Assembly (NCBI RefSeq): GCF_902764455.1
Contig: NZ_CACWVY010000016.1
Coordinates: 17,331 to 81,330 of the forward strand
Origin: an uncultured Methanobrevibacter sp.
GTDB lineage: Archaea; Methanobacteriota; Methanobacteria; Methanobacteriales; Methanobacteriaceae
Direction of reading: 5' to 3'
Length of the DNA: 64,000 nucleotides
The translations under genes were made by a program, and so were the position numbers. The notes under the pieces are model-generated. The model was not told the origin of the DNA and made no database searches. It worked only from the letters and a program-made list of their open reading frames with translations. Each line of letters opens with the position of its first letter. Position 1 is the stretch's first letter. Below are positions 9,691 through 18,932 of the stretch, piece by piece.

Positions 9691-11877
9691 ATGAATTATA
9701 AAATATTTATATTGTTTTCATTAGCATTCATCATTTCTATTTCTGCGGTTTCAGCAGAAAATTCTGATATTCAAATTATTAGTGAAATAGATGATACAAT
9801 TGATAGCGTGGATAATAATATATTATCTGATGATGGAACTAATGAAAATGAAGAAGGAACATTTGTAGAATTACAGAATACATTTTGGAAATGCTCTGAT
9901 GGAGATACAGTAGTTTTAGATAAAAATTATTCCTACAATGGAGCTGAGCGTAAAGTAATGAGTATCAACAACCAGATAACTGTTGACGGTACCGGTCATA
10001 CTTTAGACGGAAAACAGGCTTCAAAAATATTTTACATCAGTGCAGATGCAAAAAAAGTAACATTAATGAATATTAATTTTGTTAACGGATATACTGACGG
10101 TGCTGGCGGTGCAATACAAAATGCCGGTGCAGAACTCTTTATACAAAACTGTACATTTATAAACAACAAAATTGTTGGAAGTACAGGCGGTGCAATAGCC
10201 AGTAACAATGCCAATAATATTGTTATAAAAGACAGTACATTCAGTGGGAATAAAGCAAAAGGTGTTGGAGGTGCAATTTCTATCAGCGGAAATAATGCAT
10301 TAATAACAAATTGTATTTTCACAAACAATGAAGCAACAGAAAGTTTAGGAGGAGCTGTTCTTACCTTAGGTAATGACAACATTATTAGGAACAATACTTT
10401 TAAAAATAATAAAGCTGGCCGTGACGGCGGAGCCGTTGACATGGAAGGTACAACCGTTGAAACAAAAGCTCAAAGAAATGAAATCAGCAACAATATTTTT
10501 ACAGGAAACACTGCTGTATATGGAGGGGCAGTTGGTTTAAATGCAAAAGATTCAACTGTTGCCAACAACATATTTACAAGCAACAAGGCAATTGATTCAA
10601 AATCACTTAGTACAGCAGGAATCGGCGGTGCTATGAGAGTTATAGGAGATAAAAATAACAAAATAATCAATAACACATTCACAGACAATACCGCTTACAG
10701 ACAAGGCGGAGCATTTTATCTTGAAGGAACTAACTCAATTATTTCAAACAATAAATTTTCCAATAACATAGCTACAAATGATGCAGGCGGATCAATGAAT
10801 ATTAAAGGTAATTACATTAGCGTTTCAGACAATGAAATTATCACCTCCACTTCAAAAAATGCAGGAGGAGCAGTATTCCTTAAAGGAGACAATGCAAAAA
10901 TTACCAACAATATAATTAAAAAAGCAACATCAAAATCCTCTTTTGGAGGTGCAATAGGTTTAAACGGAGCTTCATCCACTATTGAAAATAACCAACTGGC
11001 AGACAATACTGCAGGTGATAACGGTGGTGCAATTTATGTATCAGGTGCTAAAGCAACCATAAATAACAACACCATAACCAATAATAAAGGAAGGAGCGGC
11101 GGAGCAATATTTATTGACAGTGCAAATGCAAATATTATCAACAATGAATTTTCAAAAAATACTGCTACAACCGGATCTTCAATATATGGTAAAGGTACCA
11201 ATCCAAAAGTGACTAAAAATACTTTTGTCGGTACTAAAAGGTCTGATGGAGTAATTAAATGGGACGGTGATCCTCAATTTATCGGCAATACATATACCGC
11301 AGACCCTGACAGCGGAAAACTTGAAACAATATTTGAAGCATCTCCAGTAACTACCGTTTATAACGGAAACAAATATCTTGTTGCTACTTTAAAAGATGAA
11401 AACGGAAATGTTGTAAGCCTTGTAAAAGTAGTTCTTTCATTAACAGGTAAAACTTTAAGCACCACTACAAAAGCAAACGGACAGGCAAAATTCTCAACAA
11501 ATTCAATAGCTCCTGCAGCATATCCTGCAAAACTTACTTTCGCAGGCAATGACAAATATACAAGTGCATCTGCAACCGTTAAAATTACCATTAAAAAAGC
11601 AAATGTAAAATTAACTGCAGCTGCAAAAACATACAAAGTTAAAGCAACCAAAAAATACACCATAACTTTAAAAACCAACCAGAACAAGGTTATGACAAAA
11701 ACAAAAGTTACCTTAAAAGTTAATGGTAAAACATACTCTGCTACTACCAACGCTAAAGGTCAGGCAACATTCAACCTTAAAATAACTAAAAAAGGTAAAC
11801 TTACTGCAACAATTAAATATGGTGGAAATAAATTCTACAATCCATTATCTAAAAATGTTAAAATAACCATTAAGTAG
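9691..11877 (+). CDS. Adhesin-like surface protein, parallel beta-helix with Ig-like C-terminus
   Basis: 728 residues with a Sec signal peptide (1-22, ending ISAVSA). A long right-handed parallel beta-helix (about 65-520) is shown by regularly spaced NNTF/NNIF turns and GGAI/GGAV motifs every 20-25 residues. Two Ig-like domains (about 555-645 and 645-728) close the protein; the last ends KNVKITIK. Unlike the other adhesin-like proteins here it lacks the shared VKHIVTLKSV-type C-terminal module, so its wall attachment may differ. The start is supported by GGTGATAAAAG before the ATG and a TTTATATC TATA-like box about 50 bases upstream. Adhesin-like proteins of gut methanogens are thought to mediate contact with partner microbes or host surfaces; the ligand is unknown. 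Many N-x-S/T sites could be glycosylated. Confidence 0.9.
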   Translation: MNYKIFILFSLAFIISISAVSAENSDIQIISEIDDTIDSVDNNILSDDGTNENEEGTFVELQNTFWKCSDGDTVVLDKNYSYNGAERKVMSINNQITVDGTGHTLDGKQASKIFYISADAKKVTLMNINFVNGYTDGAGGAIQNAGAELFIQNCTFINNKIVGSTGGAIASNNANNIVIKDSTFSGNKAKGVGGAISISGNNALITNCIFTNNEATESLGGAVLTLGNDNIIRNNTFKNNKAGRDGGAVDMEGTTVETKAQRNEISNNIFTGNTAVYGGAVGLNAKDSTVANNIFTSNKAIDSKSLSTAGIGGAMRVIGDKNNKIINNTFTDNTAYRQGGAFYLEGTNSIISNNKFSNNIATNDAGGSMNIKGNYISVSDNEIITSTSKNAGGAVFLKGDNAKITNNIIKKATSKSSFGGAIGLNGASSTIENNQLADNTAGDNGGAIYVSGAKATINNNTITNNKGRSGGAIFIDSANANIINNEFSKNTATTGSSIYGKGTNPKVTKNTFVGTKRSDGVIKWDGDPQFIGNTYTADPDSGKLETIFEASPVTTVYNGNKYLVATLKDENGNVVSLVKVVLSLTGKTLSTTTKANGQAKFSTNSIAPAAYPAKLTFAGNDKYTSASATVKITIKKANVKLTAAAKTYKVKATKKYTITLKTNQNKVMTKTKVTLKVNGKTYSATTNAKGQATFNLKITKKGKLTATIKYGGNKFYNPLSKNVKITIK

Positions 11878-11912
11878 ATGTACCCACATCTACATTTCTA
11901 TTTTTTTAAATT
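11874..11912 (+). terminator. Hairpin and T-tract terminator overlapping the stop codon
   Basis: GTAGATGT and ACATCTAC form a perfect 8-bp stem with a 4-base loop (11874-11893), followed by a T-rich tract. The TAG stop of the preceding gene lies inside the left arm. Confidence 0.7.
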
Positions 11913-12038
11913 AAATCTTTAAAAATCACATAATATAAAACTCTCATTGTAAAAAAATTTTAAATTTGCACCTTAAACAATTCATGAAAGGCAGCCAATA
12001 AAAATTATTATATATTCTTAAAAACAATAATACTATTT

Positions 12039-13556
12039 ATGATGAGTTATTTGCATAAATTGGAAATCAATTCAAATCCAAAAAAAATTAATTACAGAGA
12101 TTTAATGATTTTTATAGTTCCAATTCTTATCTTTTTTATGTATCTGTTCATATATAATCCTGGAATATTAACTACAGAATCATTTAATCAATTACATCAA
12201 ATTGCAACCGGTGAATTTAACAATGGTCAGCCATTTTTCCATACTTTTATTGAAATGATATTTCTCAAAATATTTGGCAGCCCATTATATATTGCTATTT
12301 TTCAGATATTAGTATTTTCCACAATTTGGACAGTAATCTGCAAATATCATCGTGACGATTCATCCGAAAGCAGTAACCAATTCATCGCACAATTTATAGT
12401 AACATTAATTATTTGTTTAATTCCAATAAATGCAGTTTATTCCATTACTTTATGGAAAGAAATCTTATTCAGTTATGGATTGCTGTTTTTATGCTTTTTA
12501 ATCAAGATGATGATTGACAAGCAAGGACAAATTGATTTAAAATTTGCAATAATTATGGCAGTTACAATTGCAATTACTTCCCAATTAAGCCCACATGGCC
12601 TTTTAATTGGAGTTATTTCATTAATTGTTATTACATTATACTTATTTAGAAAAAATAGAGACAACAAGATATTTTTAATATTGCCGGCCATAGCGATAGT
12701 TTGCATACTGTTAATTGCTTCATTAAATGTTATTTATGATGTGGACGACATGCAAAAATCAGGCACTCATGATTTAAAAACAAAAGCGATGGTATTTGGA
12801 ATTACAAGAAATGCAAACTGGGACGGACAGGTTTATTACATTTTTGAAGACGGAGCCCATCTTAAAGAGGCACGGGACAAATACTTTAAAGACATTAACC
12901 AAACTCCAAAAGAAAGTTATGAAAGTTTAACTTCGCCAAAACTTGGACAACATAATTACAATGCAGTAAATTCATATGCGCTTGCCTTTAAAAACAATAC
13001 GGTTTTAGATACACTATTCAACAGTCCTGCATTATACATGTATTTGGCAATCATATTGCTGGGATTCATGTATTATATAACCCGATCAAAAGAATTGTTT
13101 TTAGTTTATGTTCCAAATCTTTTAAATATAATTGGAGTGCTCATAACAAGTCCGTTAAATGAAAACAGATTCCTATATGGCAATCTGCTAGTCTTTTACC
13201 TGCTTACAATAATTTTCATAGGCATCTGGTTTAAAACAGACAAAACTGCATTACCGGTTAGTTTGAATACGAATAAAACAACTAAAAAACAGGAGAGTCC
13301 TGAAAATATCACTAACCCATATGGAAGCCCATATGAACCTGATGATGATTACATGAACAGTATTGAATCAGAACTTGAAGATTTAACACTGGATGAAATT
13401 AATTCAATGCTTGATAGGCCTATTCAGGAAGAAGAAATTCCAATGGACAATACAATTCAAAAAGAATTGCAAAGTACAGACAGTGAGGAAGAAACATCTT
13501 CTGAATTGGTGGATCAAATCCTAAAAGAAATCGAAATGGAAAAACAAGATAAATAA
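12039..13556 (+). CDS. Polytopic membrane protein, putative GT-C-like glycosyltransferase (DUF6020-like)
   Basis: 505 residues. Residues about 20-400 contain roughly ten hydrophobic segments. The first extracytoplasmic loop reads IYNPGILTTESFNQL and is followed by GQPFFHTFIEMI, a layout resembling DUF6020-type membrane glycosyltransferase-like proteins. The last ~95 residues are soluble and strongly acidic (runs such as EEEIPMDN and DSEEETSSEL). Its place inside the adhesin array suggests a role in modifying exported surface proteins or wall polymers, but no catalytic residue can be assigned with certainty. A TATATTC box lies about 25 bases before the ATG with no strong ribosome binding site, so the transcript may be nearly leaderless. 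Confidence 0.6.
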   Translation: MMSYLHKLEINSNPKKINYRDLMIFIVPILIFFMYLFIYNPGILTTESFNQLHQIATGEFNNGQPFFHTFIEMIFLKIFGSPLYIAIFQILVFSTIWTVICKYHRDDSSESSNQFIAQFIVTLIICLIPINAVYSITLWKEILFSYGLLFLCFLIKMMIDKQGQIDLKFAIIMAVTIAITSQLSPHGLLIGVISLIVITLYLFRKNRDNKIFLILPAIAIVCILLIASLNVIYDVDDMQKSGTHDLKTKAMVFGITRNANWDGQVYYIFEDGAHLKEARDKYFKDINQTPKESYESLTSPKLGQHNYNAVNSYALAFKNNTVLDTLFNSPALYMYLAIILLGFMYYITRSKELFLVYVPNLLNIIGVLITSPLNENRFLYGNLLVFYLLTIIFIGIWFKTDKTALPVSLNTNKTTKKQESPENITNPYGSPYEPDDDYMNSIESELEDLTLDEINSMLDRPIQEEEIPMDNTIQKELQSTDSEEETSSELVDQILKEIEMEKQDK

Positions 13557-13592
13557 ATCCTATTAAACAATAGGATTCTTTTTTTATTTTTG
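13556..13592 (+). terminator. Hairpin terminator at the stop codon
   Basis: AATCCTAT and ATAGGATT pair (13556-13577) and are followed by a long T-run. The left arm begins at the last base of the stop codon. Confidence 0.7.
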
Positions 13593-13635
13593 TCAAAATT
13601 GATTTTTGATTATCTCCGGAATTAATTTTGACTGA

Positions 13636-13657
13636 ATGCTTAAAATATATTAAGCAT
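13636..13657. promoter_or_regulatory. Perfect palindrome centred on a TATA-like element
   Basis: ATGCTTAA and TTAAGCAT flank AATATA, giving a perfect palindrome whose centre is the TATA-like core AAAATATATTA. It lies 49-70 bases before the GTG of the downstream adhesin. The core AAAATATATTA also occurs upstream of the genes at 15354 and 17025, which supports a shared promoter element; the palindromic arms are specific to this copy and could be an operator. Confidence 0.45.
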
Positions 13658-13705
13658 GTACAAAATATTACATAATATATGAATTAAAATTACAGGAGTT
13701 TTTTT

Positions 13706-15271
13706 GTGAAAACTAAAATTTTAATAGCTATATTATTACTTATTTTAGCAATAGGAGCAGTTAGTGCAGCTGATAAAAACATGACCTCAGATGATACAAC
13801 ATCAGATGAATATTTAACTAATCATTTATCAGCAGATAATAATGAAGAAAGTTTAAATGAAAATCCGCAGGGAACATTTTCTGAACTGTCTGAATTAATA
13901 AATAATGATTCGGATACTTTGGAATTAGATAAAGATTATATAAAAGATGAATTAATTTTAGAAGAAGGAATAAGCATTACAAAATCAATTACTATTGATG
14001 GTAAAGGACACACTTTAGATGCAAACTTCTCATCCAGAATATTCAACATTGAGGCATCCAATGTAACTCTAAAAAATATTAATTTTAAAAATGGATATTA
14101 TAGCATTTCAGGAGGTGCAATTAATGCAAAAGGTGATAACTGCCACATTATAAATTCCACCTTTACAAACTGTAAAACAGATACAATTTTCACAGAAGAA
14201 GAAGGCATTGGGGGTGCAATAAACAGCATTGGAAATTATTGGAGTGTGACAAACTCCACATTTATAAAATGCAGTGCAAATACTGGCGGCGCTATTTACA
14301 CAAAAGGAAAATGCTGGAACATATCGAATTCTACATTTAATCAGTGCAGTGCAAGATATTATGGAGGTGCAATCTATACACTCAGCAGTTACTACATTAA
14401 TGAGATAAAGGTGACAAGCAATGATTGGAATATAAACTGCTGTACATTTATCCAGTGCACTTCATATGCCGGAGGAGGTGCAATTTATTCAAATGGTGAC
14501 AATTGGAATATTGAAAATTCCTTTTTTACAAAATGTATTGCAAGCGGATTTAGCGGAGGTGCCATATTATCAACTCATGCAAATTGCAGTGTTAAAAACT
14601 CATCATTTACAAACTGTATCGCCAAATGGGACGGAGGCGCAATTTTCTTTAAAGGCAAAAATCCAAGATTACTGGATTATTACTTCAAAAACAACACTGC
14701 AAATAAAGGATTAAACTGGCACAGCATATACAACATCACTACCGGCCCTGAAATAATCGCTTCAAACTTAAATACAGTATACAATGCAAATTCATATTAT
14801 TCTATCAAAGTATACGGGCATGAAGGAGAATTGGCAAATTGCGAAAAGGTCGTTGTAAAAGTGAATGGAAAAACATTTAAAACGCTGACTGCCAAAAATG
14901 GAATAGCCAGATTTAAAGTGACACAAATTCCTGGAACATATAAACTAAGCATTGCATCATTAGGTAAAACAACAACCAAAAAATTGACTGTTAAACACGT
15001 TATTGCTCTAAAAACAGTCACTATCAAAAAATCAGCTAAAAAACTAACTTTACAGGCAACATTGAAAAACGGTAAATCACCAATCAAAAACAAACAGGTA
15101 ACCTTCAAGTTCAACAGCAAAACCTACAAAGCAAAAACAAACTCAAAAGGAATTGTAAAAGTAACAATACCGAAATCTGTCTTGAAAAATCTAAAAGTAG
15201 GTAAAAAAGTAACTTATCAGGCAACTTACCTGAAAGATACTGTTAAAAAAACAGTTAAAGTTCAAAAATAG
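13706..15271 (+). CDS. Adhesin-like surface protein, short beta-helix with shared C-terminal module
   Basis: 521 residues. The signal peptide (1-21) ends GAVSAA. An ISITKSITIDGKGHTLDA segment introduces a parallel beta-helix (about 85-330) with Cys-containing turns (repeated NSTF..C and GGAI motifs). A small Ig-like domain (about 350-430) is followed by the ~90-residue module shared by eight adhesins here (VKHVIALKTV to VKVQK). The start is GTG at 13706 with AGGAG at 13694-13698. Regularly placed cysteines in the helix turns are unusual for an exported protein and recur in its neighbours at 18933 and 21196; they might stack or form disulfides. The likely role is surface adhesion, and the shared module may anchor it to pseudomurein (inference). 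Confidence 0.88.
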   Translation: MKTKILIAILLLILAIGAVSAADKNMTSDDTTSDEYLTNHLSADNNEESLNENPQGTFSELSELINNDSDTLELDKDYIKDELILEEGISITKSITIDGKGHTLDANFSSRIFNIEASNVTLKNINFKNGYYSISGGAINAKGDNCHIINSTFTNCKTDTIFTEEEGIGGAINSIGNYWSVTNSTFIKCSANTGGAIYTKGKCWNISNSTFNQCSARYYGGAIYTLSSYYINEIKVTSNDWNINCCTFIQCTSYAGGGAIYSNGDNWNIENSFFTKCIASGFSGGAILSTHANCSVKNSSFTNCIAKWDGGAIFFKGKNPRLLDYYFKNNTANKGLNWHSIYNITTGPEIIASNLNTVYNANSYYSIKVYGHEGELANCEKVVVKVNGKTFKTLTAKNGIARFKVTQIPGTYKLSIASLGKTTTKKLTVKHVIALKTVTIKKSAKKLTLQATLKNGKSPIKNKQVTFKFNSKTYKAKTNSKGIVKVTIPKSVLKNLKVGKKVTYQATYLKDTVKKTVKVQK

Positions 15272-15298
15272 AGATTTAAATCATTTATCTATTTTTTT
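15265..15298 (+). terminator. Hairpin terminator overlapping the stop codon
   Basis: AAAATAGA and TCTATTTT form an 8-bp stem with a 15-base loop, followed by a T-run. The TAG stop is in the left arm. Confidence 0.55.
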
Positions 15299-15353
15299 AA
15301 GTTCCCAAAGTATATAATCAGTCTTTAAAATATATTATTGTGAAGGGATGCAA

Positions 15354-16928
15354 ATGAAAAAAATTTTAATATTTTTATTACTATTAATTTTAACAATTGG
15401 TGCTGTTAGTGCATCAGACAACACAACTGATACTGAATCAGACATGATTGAGGATAATGTAGATAAAAAAACTTGGGATATTCAAGTTGATGAATATATT
15501 GAAGCTCTTCCATGCCAAAATCAGATTATAGAAATTTACAATTATCCAACTGATACAAAGGCAAATATTTCCATTTCCATTGATGGAGTAAACCAGACAT
15601 TAATCAATTCATTAAACCAGTATCTTGAAGACGAATATGATGAATATTGGATATTTGATGCTGCAAATCTGACATTAGGTGAGTACAAATACGAATTGAA
15701 TTATCTAGGAGATGCCAATTATTTACCTGCAACAAAAACAGGAACAATAAACATAACTCCAATGATTATTGAGTTTCCAACAAATGTCCCCATTGAATAT
15801 AACCATTATACAGATACAAAAGATTCCGCAATATCCACAGTAACCATAAAGTATCTAAATGACATAAAAGGGAACTTAACTCTTTATGTAAATGGAGTAA
15901 AAAGAATCCTGAATTTATCAGATTACGATTACGAAATATATTTCCCAATTGGCAGATATGATGCAATTTCCGATTATGCAATAAAATTAGATAAAAGCGG
16001 ACAATTTTATACTTTCAGTGAACCTCTCAATATCCATAAGCCTACAACATTGACCGCAACATATAATGACGATTCTATTAACATTAACAAAACAGGTATA
16101 GTTAATTTAATTTATGAGTTAAATTGCGCAGATGAAGTTAGAAAAGGAGATGATTTGGAAATTTATATCCCAAAAAGCATTAAATCCAAAATAACAGTTG
16201 AAGTTGATGGCAAACCTGTCAAATTTTATTCAAAACGCATTGTGCTTGACTATGAATACATTTATTTTTATGCAAAAATAGGTTCCCTATCCTATGGAAA
16301 CCATACTGTAAAGATCAATTATAAAGGAAGTGCTGATTCTCCTTCTCAAAGTGAATATAAAACCTTTACTGTAGTGCATCAGCCTAAAGTAACCCCTAAA
16401 ACAATTAGTGTATATTACAAAGATAGTTTAACTTGTAATTTTAAAATTTACGGAACTGACGGGAAAGCAGTAGGTACAAAATATGAAACAGGGTTTATGA
16501 TAGATGACAATTGGGATACCAGAGTATGGAAAAACACAAAAAATAAAGGAAAAATAACATACAAGGTTCCAAATAACCTAAAACCCGGAATTCATACATT
16601 AAATGTATACATAGATGAGTTAAATATTGATATTAATGTTAAATTGGTTGTAAAACATGTTGTAACACTTAAAACAGTTACTGTTAAAAAATCTGTAAAA
16701 AAATTAACATTGCAGGCAACCCTTAAAAACTCAAAAGCGATTAAAGGAAAAACAGTAACCTTCAAGTTCAACGGAAAAACCTACAAAGCAAAAACAAACT
16801 CAAAAGGAATTGCAAAGGTAACAATTCCAAAATCAATATTGTCCAAACTCAAAGTGGGTAAAAAGATAACATATCAGGCAACATACCTAAAAGACACTGT
16901 CAAAAAAACCGTTAAAGTATCAAAATAA
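15354..16928 (+). CDS. Adhesin-like surface protein with Ig-like repeats
   Basis: 524 residues from the ATG at 15354. I prefer this start to the ATG at 15348 because GAAGGG (15342-15347) would touch the earlier ATG, and the chosen start matches the MKKILI start of its paralogues. A signal peptide (1-21, ending GAVSA) is followed by three or four Ig-like beta-sandwich repeats (about 40-430), each ending in a YxGDxNY-like or YKGSADS segment. The shared C-terminal module is at about 435-524. No beta-helix is present. This is a secreted surface protein with an unknown ligand. Confidence 0.87.
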   Translation: MKKILIFLLLLILTIGAVSASDNTTDTESDMIEDNVDKKTWDIQVDEYIEALPCQNQIIEIYNYPTDTKANISISIDGVNQTLINSLNQYLEDEYDEYWIFDAANLTLGEYKYELNYLGDANYLPATKTGTINITPMIIEFPTNVPIEYNHYTDTKDSAISTVTIKYLNDIKGNLTLYVNGVKRILNLSDYDYEIYFPIGRYDAISDYAIKLDKSGQFYTFSEPLNIHKPTTLTATYNDDSININKTGIVNLIYELNCADEVRKGDDLEIYIPKSIKSKITVEVDGKPVKFYSKRIVLDYEYIYFYAKIGSLSYGNHTVKINYKGSADSPSQSEYKTFTVVHQPKVTPKTISVYYKDSLTCNFKIYGTDGKAVGTKYETGFMIDDNWDTRVWKNTKNKGKITYKVPNNLKPGIHTLNVYIDELNIDINVKLVVKHVVTLKTVTVKKSVKKLTLQATLKNSKAIKGKTVTFKFNGKTYKAKTNSKGIAKVTIPKSILSKLKVGKKITYQATYLKDTVKKTVKVSK

Positions 16929-16960
16929 GGACGAATACTCCTTATTTAACTTATTTTTTA
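16923..16960 (+). terminator. Hairpin terminator overlapping the stop codon
   Basis: AAATAAGGA and TCCTTATTT form a 9-bp stem with a 7-base loop, followed by a T-rich tract. The TAA stop lies in the left arm. Confidence 0.7.
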
Positions 16961-17024
16961 ATCTGTAAAATATATTAGTTATCACCAAAATAAATATATT
17001 CAACCAAAGTTTGGAAGTTTTAAA

Positions 17025-18878
17025 ATGAAAAAAATTTTAATAGCTTTATTATTAGTAATTATAACGATAAGTACTGTCAGTGCAGCTGATAATAATATAA
17101 TATCAGATAATCTAACCGACAGTCAAAATTCGAATATTCAATTATCTAACATCAATGAAAATAATGGTGAGGCCATAAGTCTGGAAGAGGGTGAAACACT
17201 ATCACACAATTCAACCGGAACTCACGACCCAGACATTCAACTGTCCTGTTATCAAAATGAAATACTCAAAAATCAGAACTTGATGGTTATCTACAGCACT
17301 TCAAACTATGAGGACATCACAGGAAACCTGTCCTGTTATATTGATGATGAATTCCTAGAAAGTATAGACCTTACAAACAGTTACCCTCAATCACTTTTTT
17401 TTGATGTGAGAAATTATGACATTGGAAATCATACCTGCAAGCTGTACTATTCCGGAGATGACTACTATAAACCTTTCAATCAGACACTTCCATTTGAAAT
17501 AAGCAATGTTGCATTGGTTTTTAAAGAAATAATGTATGATTACGAGAATATTAAAGTTGAAATGCCTGAAGATGCAACAGGAACCGTTTCAATCAATATT
17601 AACGGAACAAAAAAACGTTATAATGTAGATTATATTTTAGGATACGATACCAAAAGCATTATTTATGAATTGGACAATTTGAAATATGGCACATATAATT
17701 TGGAAATAACATATTCCGGCAATTACGGAAATATTACAAAAAAGGCAAACTTCACAAAAGATTATAGTTTTTATCTCTATGACCATGGAAATCTAACAAA
17801 ATATGTCAATGAAAATGACTTCCTCTTTTTCATTGGCGTTACAAACAAAATTACCGTGTTCATAGATGGAGTAAACATAAATTATAATCCAAATGACGAT
17901 CTCGAAGCTACACGATACACAAACTCTCCAAATTATTATGATGGAATGCTATTTGACTGCGCCCCAATCTGGCTGAACAGGATATCCATGTCTAAAGGAT
18001 ATCACACATTAGAAGTAAAATATTCCGGCGACAAGACACGTCCTGCAAAAACAATCAGGGAAGTGTTTTATCTAAACAAACCACAACTTGCAAAATTCAA
18101 TGACCTCTTTGTAAACTCCAACTATCCAATCAATTTCATATTTTCTGCAAATACAACAGGAAACATTACTGCATACACCAGTACTGACGGCAAGAACTAC
18201 AAATTCTTTGCCCGTGCAGACATTGCAAATAATAATGCAAAAATCAACATTCCCTATACAAAAACAGGAAAACAATATGTCAAAGTAATCTACAATACAA
18301 ACAATGGAAATGGAAAAGCAGTTACCTCATTCAACGTAATACCTGCAAAAGTTGAATTTTACAAATGGATAGGAGTGGACCCGTACAATAAAGAAACTTT
18401 CACTTTAAAAAGCGGCAAAAAGGTAACCGGAACATTTTCCATTTATGCAAACAAGAAATTGTATAAAAGCGTCAAAATTACCAAACAAACCACTAAAATA
18501 ACACTGCCTAACATATTTGACAAACCAGGAAAAAACACTATCACTGCCGTGTGGAAAACAAACTACGGATCTGGTAAAAAAAGCATGAAAATAACCGTAG
18601 ATCACTTTGTTATCCTTAAAACTGTTAAAGTCCAAAAATCAGCTAAAAAACTAACTTTACAGGCAACATTGAAAAAAGGCAACACACAACTCAAAAACAA
18701 GCAGGTAACCTTCAAGTTCAACGGAAAAACCTACAAAGCAAAAACAAACTCAAAAGGAATTGCAAAAGTCATCATCAAATCCAATGTCTTAAAAAAACTC
18801 AAGGCAGGTAAAAAAGTAACATATCAGGCAACATACCTAAAAGACACAGTTAAAAAAACTGTTAAAGTTCAAAAATAA
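17025..18878 (+). CDS. Adhesin-like surface protein with Ig-like repeats
   Basis: 617 residues. A signal peptide (1-21, ending STVSA) is followed by a low-complexity acidic/Asn-rich spacer (about 22-70) and four or five Ig-like repeats (about 70-520; markers LYYSGDDYYKPF, ITYSGNYGNI and VKYSGDKTRPAK). The shared C-terminal module (about 527-617) ends VKVQK. Within that module an 89-base stretch (18773-18861) is identical to part of the next gene, which points to recent gene conversion or duplication. The gap to the next gene is only 54 bases. Predicted to be a cell-surface adhesin. Confidence 0.87.
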   Translation: MKKILIALLLVIITISTVSAADNNIISDNLTDSQNSNIQLSNINENNGEAISLEEGETLSHNSTGTHDPDIQLSCYQNEILKNQNLMVIYSTSNYEDITGNLSCYIDDEFLESIDLTNSYPQSLFFDVRNYDIGNHTCKLYYSGDDYYKPFNQTLPFEISNVALVFKEIMYDYENIKVEMPEDATGTVSININGTKKRYNVDYILGYDTKSIIYELDNLKYGTYNLEITYSGNYGNITKKANFTKDYSFYLYDHGNLTKYVNENDFLFFIGVTNKITVFIDGVNINYNPNDDLEATRYTNSPNYYDGMLFDCAPIWLNRISMSKGYHTLEVKYSGDKTRPAKTIREVFYLNKPQLAKFNDLFVNSNYPINFIFSANTTGNITAYTSTDGKNYKFFARADIANNNAKINIPYTKTGKQYVKVIYNTNNGNGKAVTSFNVIPAKVEFYKWIGVDPYNKETFTLKSGKKVTGTFSIYANKKLYKSVKITKQTTKITLPNIFDKPGKNTITAVWKTNYGSGKKSMKITVDHFVILKTVKVQKSAKKLTLQATLKKGNTQLKNKQVTFKFNGKTYKAKTNSKGIAKVIIKSNVLKKLKAGKKVTYQATYLKDTVKKTVKVQK

Positions 18879-18900
18879 GGATTAAAACTCCTTATTTTTA
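18871..18900 (+). terminator. Hairpin terminator overlapping the stop codon
   Basis: AAAAATAAGGA and TCCTTATTTTT form a perfect 11-bp stem with a 7-base loop. The stem includes the last codons and the TAA stop. Confidence 0.7.
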
Positions 18901-18932
18901 AACCTGTTAATCATAATGAAAGGAGGCGGCAA

